From Neisseria shayeganii 871 (lineage in GTDB: Bacteria; Pseudomonadota; Gammaproteobacteria; Burkholderiales; Neisseriaceae): a stretch of 64,000 nt of DNA. The stretch spans positions 686,658-750,657 of the forward strand of contig NZ_JH164926.1 of NCBI RefSeq assembly GCF_000226875.1. Reading direction: 5' to 3'. Under the pieces are notes generated by a model. It searched no databases. It saw nothing but the letters and a program-made list of their open reading frames with translations, and had not been told where the DNA came from. Positions within the stretch are counted from its first letter, which is position 1. Each line of letters starts with the position of its first letter. Position numbers and translations under genes: made by a program. Positions 1 to 8,339 of the stretch are shown one piece after another.

Positions 1-64
1 AATAAAATAACCAGCCCGCACCCAACCCCAAAATAAACCCAAATCAGACCGCCCAACCTGAATA

Positions 65-94
65 CAGGCTACCTGAAAAGTTTCAGGTAGCCTG
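65..94. terminator. Inverted DUS pair downstream of pnp
   Basis: Two DUS copies in opposite orientation (14-bp arms, 2-bp spacer) form a strong hairpin 36 bp past the pnp stop codon on the minus strand. Inverted DUS pairs are known to act as terminators in Neisseriaceae. Confidence 0.75.
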
Positions 95-129
95 TTTGGC
101 ATCAGTAATATGGACGTACTGCCAGATGA

Positions 130-2238
130 TTAAGCTTCGGCTTCAGGCATGGGAAGCAGTGCCTTAATGGACAAACGCACCCGGCCGCGGTCATCCACTT
201 CCAAAGCTTTCACATTCACGGTTTGGCCGACTTTCAAATAGTCGTTTACATCTTTCACCCGTTCGTGGGCGATTTGGCTGATGTGCACCAAGCCGTCTTT
301 ACCCGGCATCACAGAAACGATGGCACCGACATTGTTGTCCAAAATTTTCAGCACGGTACCTTCATACACTTTGCCCACTTCCACTTCCGCCGTGATCTGC
401 TCGATGCGTTGGCGGGCCGCTTCGCCGGCTTCGGTGCTGGTGGCGGCAATGGTGATGGTGCCGTCTTCGGCAATATTGATTTCGGTGCCGGTTTCCGAAG
501 TAATGGCACGAATGGTTTCGCCGCCTTTGCCGATCACATCGCGGATTTTGTCTTGGTTAATCTTCATGGTAAACAGACGCGGCGCGTGGGCAGACAGCTC
601 TTGCGGGCCGTCAACGGCCTCTTTCATCTGCGCCAGAATGTGCAGACGCGCTTCTTTGGCCTGCTCCAAAGCAATCTGCATGATTTCTTTGGTGATGCCT
701 TGGATTTTGATGTCCATTTGCAGCGCAGTGACGCCTTCGGTGGTGCCGGCCACTTTGAAGTCCATATCGCCCAAGTGGTCTTCGTCGCCCAAGATGTCGG
801 TCAGTACGGCGAATTTATTGTTTTCCAAAATCAAACCCATGGCGATGCCGGCCACATGGGCTTTCAGCGGCACACCGGCAGACAGCAGGCTCAAACAGCC
901 GCCGCACACGGAAGCCATGGAAGACGAACCGTTCGACTCAGTGATTTCGGAAACCACGCGCATGGTGTAGCTGAACTCCTCAGGAGACGGCAACACGGCA
1001 ATCAGCGCGCGTTTGGCCAAGCGGCCGTGGCCGATTTCGCGGCGCTTTGGTGCGCCCATGCGGCCTACTTCGCCGGTGGAGTACGGCGGGAAATTGTAGT
1101 GCAACATGAAGCGGTCGGTGTACTCGCCGCTCAAGGCATCAATAATCTGTTCGTCGCGCTGGGTGCCCAAAGTGGCCACCGCCAAGGCTTGGGTTTCACC
1201 GCGGGTAAACAGGGCGGAACCGTGGGTGCGCGGCAGCACGCCGGTTTGGATGTTGATGGGGCGCACGGTGCGGGTGTCGCGGCCGTCGATACGCGGTTGG
1301 CCGTCCAAAATCTGACCGCGCACCACATCGGCTTCCAGCTGTTTGAAAATGCCTTTGATTTGGTTGGCGACCAGAGTGTCGGTTTCTTCGGTAATCAGCG
1401 CCTCTTTTACCGCCGCCCAAGCTTCATCCAGCTTAGCAGAACGGGCTTGTTTTTGGCGGATGTTGAATGCTTCACCGATGGTGGCGCCGGCAATCTCGCG
1501 GATTTTCTCCACCAAGGCATTGTCGGTTTCGGCAGGCTGCCAATCCCACACTTCGGGGTTGACTTCGTCGGCCAGCTCGTTAATGGCCCGAATCACGGCC
1601 TGCATTTGCTCGTGGCCGTACACCACCGCGCCCAACATCACGCTTTCGGGCAGTTCTTGCGCTTCGGACTCCACCATCAACACGGCTTTTTGCGTACCGG
1701 CCACCACCAAATCCAACTGCGACTGCTGCAATTGGGTTTTACTCGGATTCAGCACATATTCGCCGTTCAGGTAGCCTACCCGCGCCGCGCCGATGGGGCC
1801 GGCAAAGGGCACGCCGCTCAACACCAAAGCGGCAGACGCACCAATCATGGCCGGAATGTCGGAATCGATTTCGGGATCAACCGATACCACAGTCGCCACG
1901 ATTTGGATGTCGTGGTAAAAGCCGGCGGGGAACAGCGGACGGATCGGGCGGTCGATCAAGCGGCTGGTGAGGATTTCTTTTTCGCTCTGTTTGCCTTCTC
2001 GCTTGAAGAAGCCACCGGGGATTTTACCCGCCGCATAAGTGCGCTCCAGATAATCCACGGTCAGCGGGAAGAAATCCTGGCCGGGCTTGACGTCTTTATT
2101 GGCAGTGACCGCCACCAACACCACGGTGTCGCCCATAGACACTTTCACCGCGCCGGCGGCTTGGCGGGCAATTTCACCCGTTTCGATGCTGACGGTTTGG
2201 TTGCCGTATTGGAATGTTTTCGTGTGTTTCGCAAACAT
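130..2238 (-). CDS. pnp: Polyribonucleotide nucleotidyltransferase (PNPase)
   Basis: Processive 3'-5' phosphorolytic exoribonuclease, releasing nucleoside diphosphates from RNA; the cytoplasmic trimer usually works in the RNA degradosome. The 702-residue product is close to the E. coli length of 711. It shows the family order: first RNase PH domain with the conserved FFKREGK and [12 protein letters not shown] stretches, helical linker, second RNase PH domain, KH domain (about 553-615, with VIGKGGETI) and C-terminal S1 domain (about 620-690, KVYEGTV to RVRLSIKAL). The gene is monocistronic here, with a DUS hairpin at its 3' end and no rpsO upstream. The start ATG follows an AAAGGAAAC Shine-Dalgarno stretch. 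A -10-like TAGAAT lies about 145 bp upstream on the same strand. Confidence 0.98.
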   Translation of the reverse strand: MFAKHTKTFQYGNQTVSIETGEIARQAAGAVKVSMGDTVVLVAVTANKDVKPGQDFFPLTVDYLERTYAAGKIPGGFFKREGKQSEKEILTSRLIDRPIRPLFPAGFYHDIQIVATVVSVDPEIDSDIPAMIGASAALVLSGVPFAGPIGAARVGYLNGEYVLNPSKTQLQQSQLDLVVAGTQKAVLMVESEAQELPESVMLGAVVYGHEQMQAVIRAINELADEVNPEVWDWQPAETDNALVEKIREIAGATIGEAFNIRQKQARSAKLDEAWAAVKEALITEETDTLVANQIKGIFKQLEADVVRGQILDGQPRIDGRDTRTVRPINIQTGVLPRTHGSALFTRGETQALAVATLGTQRDEQIIDALSGEYTDRFMLHYNFPPYSTGEVGRMGAPKRREIGHGRLAKRALIAVLPSPEEFSYTMRVVSEITESNGSSSMASVCGGCLSLLSAGVPLKAHVAGIAMGLILENNKFAVLTDILGDEDHLGDMDFKVAGTTEGVTALQMDIKIQGITKEIMQIALEQAKEARLHILAQMKEAVDGPQELSAHAPRLFTMKINQDKIRDVIGKGGETIRAITSETGTEINIAEDGTITIAATSTEAGEAARQRIEQITAEVEVGKVYEGTVLKILDNNVGAIVSVMPGKDGLVHISQIAHERVKDVNDYLKVGQTVNVKALEVDDRGRVRLSIKALLPMPEAEA

Positions 2239-2379
2239 CGTGTTTCCTTTATATGAAAGGCCGCTGCCGCTAAAACACTAACCATACACACGCCCTACCC
2301 CGGACAGGCGCATGGTTAGGGTTTCAGACAAGCAGGGCCGGTTAAACAAAATAAAAAAGCCCGTTGCAGGACGGCGCGT

Positions 2380-2385
2380 ATTCTA
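2380..2385 (-). promoter_or_regulatory. Possible -10 box for pnp
   Basis: TAGAAT on the minus strand, about 140 bp before the pnp start. No convincing -35 was found. The leader that follows contains a short GC hairpin and a T-run (about 2346-2375), which could attenuate transcription. Confidence 0.35.
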
Positions 2386-2424
2386 ACATGCGCCCCCGCA
2401 GATTGCATCCGCGCCCGACCGGCG

Positions 2425-2526
2425 AAAAAAAACCGCCGATACCAAAGGGAGGACAATATCGGCGGCCAACTTACGGGAAAACGTCTATGACTTCCGACAC
2501 CCCACATCGTGAAGCACCGAAAGTGC
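2425..2526 (-). ncRNA. Candidate small RNA of about 100 nt upstream of pnp
   Basis: No ORF fits here, but the minus strand has a full small-RNA layout. A perfect TATAAT sits at 2532-2537. A short stem-loop near the predicted 5' end (AGCAC/GTGCT, 2513-2527) follows. About 45 unstructured bases come next, then a textbook Rho-independent terminator: a perfect 9-bp stem (2433-2441 with 2457-2465) followed by eight U (2425-2432). The terminator loop carries CCUCCC, complementary to a Shine-Dalgarno sequence. A CU-rich anti-SD loop is also a hallmark of the trans-acting sibling sRNAs of Neisseria. The -35 region is weak. An attenuated leader for pnp is the main alternative. Confidence 0.6.
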
Positions 2527-2689
2527 TGGCTATTATAGGGACAAATCCGAAATTGCAAAGCGGGCAGCCAAAATTTTACCTGGCCGCCCGCACCCGAGAA
2601 CCATTTACTGATTCAAAAATAAGCAGATACACATAATTCGCCCAAGCAAGCTCCCGATTGACTAACGCTTTTTAACCGCCCTCAACAGG

Positions 2690-2840
2690 CCGCAATTTTT
2701 GCTCCACAGAGAGCGGCGCCGTTCAAGACGCAGCAGCGCAGCGAATGTGAACGCCCAAAACCCGCCGGGACAAACACATGAGACAGATCAGCAGCCCCCA
2801 ACGCAGCCATGCGACACAGATGGGCTTTGACACAGGTCTC
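2690..2840. repeat. Decayed MITE copy
   Basis: The inner part matches the MITE core (GTTCAAGACGCAGCAGCGC, GTGAACGCC, CGGGACA) and the right end keeps GGTCTC followed directly by a DUS. The left inverted repeat is no longer readable. It lies between the candidate sRNA and the membrane-protein gene ending at 2844. I see nothing else in 2540-2690. Confidence 0.55.
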
Positions 2841-2843
2841 AGG

Positions 2844-3449
2844 CTACCTGAACAGCCATCCGATCAACCACCACAACACTTGCGGATGAACAAACAACAC
2901 CGCCTGCATCAGCAAACTAATCAGAAACACGCCCTGCAGCTGTAAAGCGCTAAACAGGAAAACCGGCTGCCGGCCAATGCGCCGGTGCAGCCACATCAAC
3001 AGCATCAACATTGCCTGACAGGCCATCCAATGCAGCGGCAGCAGCGCGTAATTCAACAATGCCGAGGGCAGCAGAATCGGCGCCTGCCAGTAAAATAAAG
3101 TCAGCAACAACGCAAAAGACAGATGCTGCACCCAACCGGATACCGCCAGCAGGGCCAAAAATCCGCCGCAACCGTTCAGCAGATACCCCCTGCCCTGCGG
3201 ATCGGCTTGCCAATTGGCCGCCAAAGGAAACAGCGCCGCCAGAGTGATGTAGCCATATACAGGATAAGCATTGGCCAAATGGGTGATGCCCAACACGCCC
3301 GGCAACAGATGCGAAGACAACACCCCGAAGCCCAGCCACAAAACAATGCTGCCCCACAGCCAATTAAACTGCTGCTTGCGGAAACTCAATACCGCAAACA
3401 CCGCAATATAAGCAGACAACAGCCAAAGGGTCGGATCCAGCCAAGCCAT
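2844..3449 (-). CDS. Hypothetical integral membrane protein
   Basis: 201 residues, very hydrophobic, with about six predicted membrane segments spread from MAWLDPTLWLLSAYI to LWWLIGWLF. No family was recognised. The start at 3449 overlaps the stop of the upstream DUF484 gene as TAATG, indicating translational coupling; a longer ORF reading back to 3491 is less likely. The last codons and stop (TTC AGG TAG) come from a DUS, so the C-terminus reads FR-stop. It is the third gene of the dapF operon. An inner-membrane location is inferred from hydrophobicity; function is unknown. Confidence 0.75.
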   Translation of the reverse strand: MAWLDPTLWLLSAYIAVFAVLSFRKQQFNWLWGSIVLWLGFGVLSSHLLPGVLGITHLANAYPVYGYITLAALFPLAANWQADPQGRGYLLNGCGGFLALLAVSGWVQHLSFALLLTLFYWQAPILLPSALLNYALLPLHWMACQAMLMLLMWLHRRIGRQPVFLFSALQLQGVFLISLLMQAVLFVHPQVLWWLIGWLFR

Positions 3450-4099
3450 TATTTCCACCCGCCCGTGCGAGCCAATGCCGCTGCCGTGCAAGCCGCCAGC
3501 TCACCCACCAAATCCACCGGCATCCCCGCCACAAAACGGCCTTCGTCGGCATCGCCCGCCACCACCGCGGCAATATTGCGTCCGCCCACCGCCACCGGCA
3601 GCAGTAAAAAGCTTTCCAAGCCGCGGCCTTGCTCGGGCAGCAAAGCCATCAGCGGGCGGGCGATGCGCTGACCGCACACCGGCGCGGTTAAAGCCTGCAA
3701 AGCCTCCCGCGCGGCACCTTCCGCCAGCAAACCGTCCTCCGGCAACACCGCTTTTTTCTTCGGTTCTTCCAACAGCAGCAAACGGTGGTGGGGCAAAGCA
3801 AAATCTTCGCTCAGGCTACCTGAAACCGCACGGCACACCTGCAAAAGCGTAGTGGCGGCCAACAAACGGCGGGCAAAAGCCATCAGGCGGGCGGTGGTTT
3901 GGAAATTGGCATCGGCTTCCTGCATCATCTGCACCAACTGTCCGGCCATTTTGGCGGTTTTCTGCTGTTGCGCCTGCCATTGCGCCTGCGCAAACGACTG
4001 CACCTTGCCCTCCTGCGGGCGGATGCCGAGCGCCTCCGCATGGTTGAGCAGGAATTCGGGATGTGCCTGCAGATAAGCCAATATCGTTTCTTCTTTCAT
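3449..4099 (-). CDS. DUF484 family protein
   Basis: 216 residues. The N-terminal [24 protein letters not shown] helix is the usual start of DUF484 proteins. A glutamine-rich coiled-coil stretch follows (about 33-60), then a GAF-like C-terminal domain. DUF484 commonly sits next to dapF and xerC in proteobacteria. Here it is coupled to dapF by a TGATG overlap at 4097-4101. xerC is not next in line; a membrane protein is. The biochemical role of the family is not established. A DUS lies inside the coding region near codons 93-96 (SGSL). Confidence 0.88.
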   Translation of the reverse strand: MKEETILAYLQAHPEFLLNHAEALGIRPQEGKVQSFAQAQWQAQQQKTAKMAGQLVQMMQEADANFQTTARLMAFARRLLAATTLLQVCRAVSGSLSEDFALPHHRLLLLEEPKKKAVLPEDGLLAEGAAREALQALTAPVCGQRIARPLMALLPEQGRGLESFLLLPVAVGGRNIAAVVAGDADEGRFVAGMPVDLVGELAACTAAALARTGGWK

Positions 4100-4947
4100 C
4101 AGTAAGTTACCGTTCCTTCAAATACCGTTTCCGCCGGCCCCGTCATCAGCACATGACCGTTGTCCGCCCACTCTATCTGCAAATCGCCGCCCGGCAGGCT
4201 CACCCTGACCGCCGCCTCCCGCCGCAACACGCCCAAACGGATGCCGGCCACCGCCGCCGCACAGGCGCCGGTGCCGCAGGCAAGGGTTTCGCCCACACCG
4301 CGCTCAAACACACGCAGGCGGATATGGCTCTGGTCCACCACCTGCATAAATCCCACATTCACCCGTTCGGGAAACCGCTCATGCCGCTCCAAACGCGCAC
4401 CCCAATCGGCCACCGGCGCGGTTTCCACATTCTCCACCATCAATACCGCATGCGGATTGCCCATATTCACACACGAAAAAACCGCTGGTCCGTCAGCCAA
4501 TGGCAGGCGGTAGCTCAGCGCGTCTTGCGCCTCCCCTGCCGCCGGCAGAAACGGAATCTCCGCCGCGGCAAAACGCGGCCGGCCCATGTCCACCGTTACC
4601 CCGCCGTCTGCCGCCAACTTCAGCACAATGCGTCCTTTGGCCGTTTCCACCTGCAAAACCGGTTTATCGCTCAAACCCTTATCGTGCACAAAACGGGCGA
4701 AGCAGCGCGCACCGTTGCCGCACTGCTCCACTTCGCTGCCGTCGGCATTAAAAATGCGGTAGCGGAAATCCGCATCCGCTGCCGCCGGCCGCTCCACCAG
4801 CAAGAGCTGGTCGAAACCGATGCCCGTATGGCGGTCGGCCCACGCGGCAATCGGCGCCTTGGCCGGATCAAAGACTTGGGCGGTGGCATCCACCACCATA
4901 AAGTCGTTGCCCAAACCGTGCATCTTGGTAAAGTTTAGAATCTGCAT
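4099..4947 (-). CDS. dapF: Diaminopimelate epimerase
   Basis: Cofactor-independent interconversion of LL- and meso-diaminopimelate, supplying lysine and the cross-linking residue of peptidoglycan. 282 residues, close to the family norm of about 275. Both catalytic cysteines are present: Cys76 in EQCGNGARC and a second in [12 protein letters not shown] near residue 220. The substrate-binding GNDF sits near the N-terminus. It is the first gene of a three-gene operon (dapF, DUF484, membrane protein) whose members overlap by one base each. It diverges from the hotdog-fold gene at 5022, with 74 bp between the starts. Confidence 0.97.
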   Translation of the reverse strand: MQILNFTKMHGLGNDFMVVDATAQVFDPAKAPIAAWADRHTGIGFDQLLLVERPAAADADFRYRIFNADGSEVEQCGNGARCFARFVHDKGLSDKPVLQVETAKGRIVLKLAADGGVTVDMGRPRFAAAEIPFLPAAGEAQDALSYRLPLADGPAVFSCVNMGNPHAVLMVENVETAPVADWGARLERHERFPERVNVGFMQVVDQSHIRLRVFERGVGETLACGTGACAAAVAGIRLGVLRREAAVRVSLPGGDLQIEWADNGHVLMTGPAETVFEGTVTY

Positions 4948-5021
4948 GCTAATAAAGTTCCGACAAGCGCCAAATAGGGCGTTATGATACCCAAATCAAA
5001 CCCCGAATCAAAGGAGAAACC

Positions 5022-5510
5022 ATGCGCATTGAAAACCAAATGACCCGCCAGCTGGCCGCCCTGCAAAACCTGCCCGAAGAGCAGCGCATCATTGCTCAAA
5101 GCGAAGCCATGGCCAAATACGTGCCCTTTCTCGCTACTTCCGCCATCCGCTTCGACGAACTCACGCAAGAGCGCGTGCGCGTGAGCGTACGCAACCAAAC
5201 CCCAGTGCAAAACCACATTCAAGGCGTGCATGCCTGCGTGATGGCGCTGCTGGCCGAAACCGCTTCCGGCTTCGTCACCATTATGAACGCGCCCGACGAC
5301 AAACTGATTCTGCTCAAATCCATGACCGCCCGCTACACCCGACGCAGCGTGGGCGATATGTACGCAGTGGCCGAGTTGTCCGCCGCCCGCGCCGCATTGA
5401 TCCAAACGGAAGAGCGCGGCAATCTGGTCATCCCCTGCCGCATTTTCGACGAAAGCGGCGAACAACCCTTGGAAGTCGAAATGACTTGGGCTTGGCTGCC
5501 GAGAAACTGA
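5022..5510 (+). CDS. DUF4442 / hotdog-fold thioesterase-like protein
   Basis: 162 residues resembling DUF4442 proteins of the hotdog thioesterase superfamily (acyl-CoA thioesterase and YiiD C-terminal-like). The N-terminal helix (RQLAALQNLPEEQR) is followed by the strand-rich region. The start ATG has an AAAGGAG ribosome site 6 bases upstream. A DUS hairpin follows the stop, and the IS element begins at its far side. Substrate cannot be told from the sequence. Confidence 0.7.
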   Translation: MRIENQMTRQLAALQNLPEEQRIIAQSEAMAKYVPFLATSAIRFDELTQERVRVSVRNQTPVQNHIQGVHACVMALLAETASGFVTIMNAPDDKLILLKSMTARYTRRSVGDMYAVAELSAARAALIQTEERGNLVIPCRIFDESGEQPLEVEMTWAWLPRN

Positions 5511-5529
5511 CCGCCGTGCACACAGCAAA

Positions 5530-5560
5530 CAGGCTACCTGAAACGCTTTCAGGTAGCCTG
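5530..5560. terminator. Inverted DUS pair interrupted at its edge by the IS
   Basis: Two facing DUS copies form a hairpin after the gene ending at 5510. The second copy (TTTCAGGTAGCCT) directly abuts the left end of the IS element, and its last five bases AGCCT are repeated at the right end of the IS. Confidence 0.75.
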
Positions 5561-5583
5561 AGACCTTTGCAAAATATCTCCCA

Positions 5584-5618
5584 ATCCCCTAAATTTCCTC
5601 CCAGGACATTTAGGGGAT
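5584..5618 (+). promoter_or_regulatory. Hairpin that buries the transposase ribosome binding site
   Basis: Perfect 11-bp arms (5584-5594 and 5608-5618). The 3' arm contains the TAGGGG Shine-Dalgarno-like stretch, which ends 8 bases before the ATG at 5624. Transcripts entering from outside would fold this stem and block translation, a control known in other IS elements. The function here is inferred. Confidence 0.6.
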
Positions 5619-5623
5619 TTTTC

Positions 5624-6631
5624 ATGAGCACCTTCTTTCAGCAAACCGCCCAAGCCATGATTGCCAAACACATCGACCGCTTTCCCCTATTGAAACTCGA
5701 GCAGGTGATTGATTGGCAGCCGATCGAGCATTACCTCAATCGTCAAAGAACCCGCTACCTTAGAGACCACCGTGGTCGTCCAGCTTATCCCCTGTTATCC
5801 ATGTTCAAAGCCGTTCTACTCGGCCAATGGCACAGCCTTTCCGATCCCGAACTTGAACACAGCCTCATCACCCGCATTGATTTCCACCTGTTTTGCCGTT
5901 TTGATGAACTGAGCATCCCCGATCACAGCACCTTATGCCGCTACCGCAACTGGCTGGCGCAAGACAACACCCTGGCCGAACTACTGGATCTGATTAACCG
6001 CCAACTGACTGATCGGGGCTTAAAAGTAGAGAAAGCATCCGCCGCCATCGTTGACGCCACCATTATTCAGACGGCCGGCGGCAAACAACGTCAGGCCATA
6101 GAAGTGGATGACGAAGGGCGGGTCAACAGCCAAACCACACCGAGTAAAGACAAAGATGCCCGTTGGATAAAGAAAGACGGCCGCTTCCATCTGGGCTATA
6201 AACAACACACCCGTACTGATGCGGAAGGCTATATCGAGAAACTGCACATCACCCCGGCCAACGCCCATGAGGGCAAACACCTGCTGCCTTTGTTGGCAGG
6301 TTTAGCCCAAGAGACGACTGTCTATGCCGATAAAGGCTATGACAGTATGGAAAACCGGCAACATCTGGAAGAACATCAGCTGCGGGACGGCATCATGCAA
6401 AAAGCACACCGTGGCCAACCGTTAAGCCGGGAACAAAAAGTCCGCAACGGCCGGCTGGCGAAAGTGCGCTATGTGGTGGAGCAAAGCTTCGGTACGTTGC
6501 ACCGCAAATTCCGCTATGCCCGTGCAGCCTATTTTGGTTTGAGCAAAGTGAGTGCACAAAGCCACCTGAAGGCGATGTGTGTGAACCTGTTGAAGGCAGC
6601 CAACAGGCTCAGTGTGCCTGTTGCTGCCTAA
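5624..6631 (+). CDS. IS5 family transposase
   Basis: 335 residues, DDE transposase of the IS5 type. Features seen: N-terminal DUF772-like region (LLSMFKAVLLGQWHSLSDPELEHSL), first catalytic Asp in AIVDATII, second in VYADKGYDS, and Glu in the VRYVVEQSFGTLHRKFRYARA stretch. The frame is uninterrupted. A longer frame opens upstream at 5486, outside the element; the ATG at 5624 is the natural start because it follows the hairpin and lies inside the IS ends. It probably acts on its own ends and on the MITEs that share them. Confidence 0.93.
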   Translation: MSTFFQQTAQAMIAKHIDRFPLLKLEQVIDWQPIEHYLNRQRTRYLRDHRGRPAYPLLSMFKAVLLGQWHSLSDPELEHSLITRIDFHLFCRFDELSIPDHSTLCRYRNWLAQDNTLAELLDLINRQLTDRGLKVEKASAAIVDATIIQTAGGKQRQAIEVDDEGRVNSQTTPSKDKDARWIKKDGRFHLGYKQHTRTDAEGYIEKLHITPANAHEGKHLLPLLAGLAQETTVYADKGYDSMENRQHLEEHQLRDGIMQKAHRGQPLSREQKVRNGRLAKVRYVVEQSFGTLHRKFRYARAAYFGLSKVSAQSHLKAMCVNLLKAANRLSVPVAA

Positions 6632-6641
6632 AGGGCAGCGG

Positions 6642-6662
6642 ATTGCCTGAAAAACAGGCAAT
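6642..6662 (+). terminator. Hairpin after the transposase gene
   Basis: ATTGCCTG and CAGGCAAT arms around five A, eleven bases past the transposase stop. There is no T-run. Confidence 0.5.
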
Positions 6663-6824
6663 CCGTAGAGGAGAACAGGGAAGTTTGGCCAAAAAGCGAT
6701 GAAAATATCCGAAACCATAGGCTACGGTTTCGGATGCTGGGTGAGAACGAATTTTGCAAAGGTCTCAGCCTGTTTGGTCTGGCGGAACATGAAAACAAAC
6801 TGTCCGTCAATATCGCCACCATTC

Positions 6825-7427
6825 TCAACCTCGCCACGCCTCATGCAACAGCGCCAACTGGTACAGCACCGTTGCCGTTGCGCCCCAAATCCGGTGTTCG
6901 CCATACTGCAAAGCCGGCATCAGCAAGGCGCGGCCGTGGTAGCGGTAGTCTTCCAACACATAGCGCTGCGGATCCAAAGCCCAATCCTGCGGCAGGGTGA
7001 ACACCGCCGCCACCTCCTGCGGATTCGGCCGGTAGCTCGGCGGCTGCTCGGCCGTGGCCAACACCGGTGTCACCTGATAACCGCTGGGCACATAGCAGTT
7101 GGGGAAATGGCCGTGTATCCGCCACATGCCCGCCGCCACGCCCAGCTCCTCCTCGGTTTCGCGCAACGCCGTGGCCGCCGCATCGGCATCGCCTTCGTCG
7201 CAGCGGCCGCCGGGGAAGGCAATCTGGCTGCCGTGGCTGCGCAGATGACTGCTGCGCACCGTGAGCACCACGCTGCTGCCCTGCGCCGTTTCCGGCACAA
7301 AACCCACCAACACCGCCGCTTCGGCAAACGCCGTGCCGCCGCTTTGCAGCAGCTCGCGCCGTTGGCGGAAAGCCTCCGCTTCAGGTGCGGCGGCGGCATA
7401 CTCCAAAAATCGGGCCAAATCGCTCAT
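6825..7427 (-). CDS. CoA pyrophosphatase-type Nudix hydrolase (NudL-like)
   Basis: 200 residues with a complete Nudix box, GGRCDEGD...RETEEELGV (about 73-96). The preceding LRSHGSQIAFPGGR resembles the NudL/YeaB signature of CoA pyrophosphatases, which cleave CoA or its derivatives to 3',5'-ADP and phosphopantetheine. The start at 7427 (MSDLARFLEY) matches family proteins; the frame extends to 7505 but the added residues look non-coding. The gene ends 58 bp from the right end of the IS. CoA specificity is inferred from the signature only. Confidence 0.85.
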   Translation of the reverse strand: MSDLARFLEYAAAAPEAEAFRQRRELLQSGGTAFAEAAVLVGFVPETAQGSSVVLTVRSSHLRSHGSQIAFPGGRCDEGDADAAATALRETEEELGVAAGMWRIHGHFPNCYVPSGYQVTPVLATAEQPPSYRPNPQEVAAVFTLPQDWALDPQRYVLEDYRYHGRALLMPALQYGEHRIWGATATVLYQLALLHEAWRG

Positions 7428-7663
7428 CGAAAATGTGTCTTTCTCGTCTAAAAACCTGTTCAAAGTCTGCTTGTGAAGCGGTCTTGGGCGGCAAAAATCA
7501 CGCATACCAGCCGCACCTGAAGAGGGCGGTTTGACACGCCACGCCAGTCAAACCCGCCAGCGCAGCAAGATGGAACATCTTGCGAACATGTTTAACGCCG
7601 CAGATGCGGGTTTTCACCCAAAATACCGCCGCAAGGCTTTGCGACGACGTACCCTCAGCAAAA

Positions 7664-7692
7664 CAGGCTACCTGAAACACTTTCAGGTAGCC
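7664..7692. terminator. Inverted DUS pair downstream of lemA
   Basis: Facing DUS copies forming a hairpin 7 bp past the lemA stop codon (minus strand). The stretch between it and the Nudix gene (7428-7663) holds another imperfect inverted repeat (GGCGGTTTGAC with GTCAAACCCGCC, about 7525-7557) and no gene. Confidence 0.7.
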
Positions 7693-7699
7693 CCATTAT

Positions 7700-8284
7700 T
7701 TAAAAGCGCACCTGCGGTGCCTGGCCCAAAGCCGCCGCATCGTCAAACTCCAGCAGCGGCGCGTCTTGGCGGTGGCCGAACGCAGCCGCCAGCAGATTGT
7801 TCGGAAACACTTGCCGCAGCGTGTTGTACTCCATCACCGCATCGTTGTACGCCTGCCGCGCAAAGGTGATGCGGTTTTCCGTGCTCGCCATTTCTTCAGC
7901 AAACTGCTGCATGGTTTCGGCCGCCTTCAATTCTGGATAAGCCTCTATCTGCACCTGCAAACCGCGCAAAGCCCCGCTCAAGCGGTTTTCCGCCGCCGCC
8001 AACTGCTGCAAAGCGGCCGGGCTGGCCGGATCCGCTGCCGGCAGACTGGCGGCGGCCTGATTGCGCGCCTGTGCGACCTGCTCCAGCGTTTCGCTTTCGT
8101 GTTTCAGGTAGCCCTTTACCGCCGCCAACAGATTGGGAATCAGATCATGCCGCCGTTTGAGCTGCACGCCGATTTGGGCAAACGCATTCCGATAACGGTT
8201 TTGCGCCTGTACCAAGCGGTTGTACACCATCACCGGCAAACCCGCCGCCACCGCCAGCAGCAGCAACCACACCAGCCAAGCCAT
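7700..8284 (-). CDS. lemA: LemA family protein
   Basis: 194 residues: one N-terminal membrane anchor (WLVWLLLLAVAAGLPVMVY), then the helical LemA domain with its typical NRLVQAQNRYRNAFAQIGVQLKRRHDLIPNLL start and the later YNDAVMEYNTLRQVFPNNLLA motif. A coiled-coil, membrane-anchored protein of unclear function. The start has a good AAGGAG site. A DUS in the coding region yields GYLK. It diverges from uup, 55 bp apart. Confidence 0.9.
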   Translation of the reverse strand: MAWLVWLLLLAVAAGLPVMVYNRLVQAQNRYRNAFAQIGVQLKRRHDLIPNLLAAVKGYLKHESETLEQVAQARNQAAASLPAADPASPAALQQLAAAENRLSGALRGLQVQIEAYPELKAAETMQQFAEEMASTENRITFARQAYNDAVMEYNTLRQVFPNNLLAAAFGHRQDAPLLEFDDAAALGQAPQVRF

Positions 8285-8339
8285 CAGCTTCTCCTTAATG
8301 CTAAAATCGCGCTCTTTATCTTAACAGAGACCCCCAGCA

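Larger units (their letters stand above)
5560..6766 (+). mobile_element. Intact IS5-type insertion sequence
   Basis: 1207 bp bounded by perfect 16-bp terminal inverted repeats (GAGACCTTTGCAAAAT). It is flanked by AGCCT on both sides (5555-5559 and 6767-6771), the likely target duplication. One intact transposase gene fills it. A perfect 11-bp inverted repeat lies just before the transposase start. Two hairpins follow the gene: 6642-6662, and 6709-6733 near the right end. The terminal repeats match those of the MITEs in this window, so this element is the probable source of transposase for them. Confidence 0.92.

Noticed and set aside
223..2256. 677-residue open frame opposite pnp
   Set aside because: Low-complexity His/Phe/Gly-rich shadow frame typical of GC-rich DNA; pnp on the other strand is certain.
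7500..7660. Possible decayed MITE between the Nudix and lemA genes
   Set aside because: Only a short CCGCAGATGCGGGTTTT-like match; no ends recognised. Described as an inverted-repeat spacer instead.
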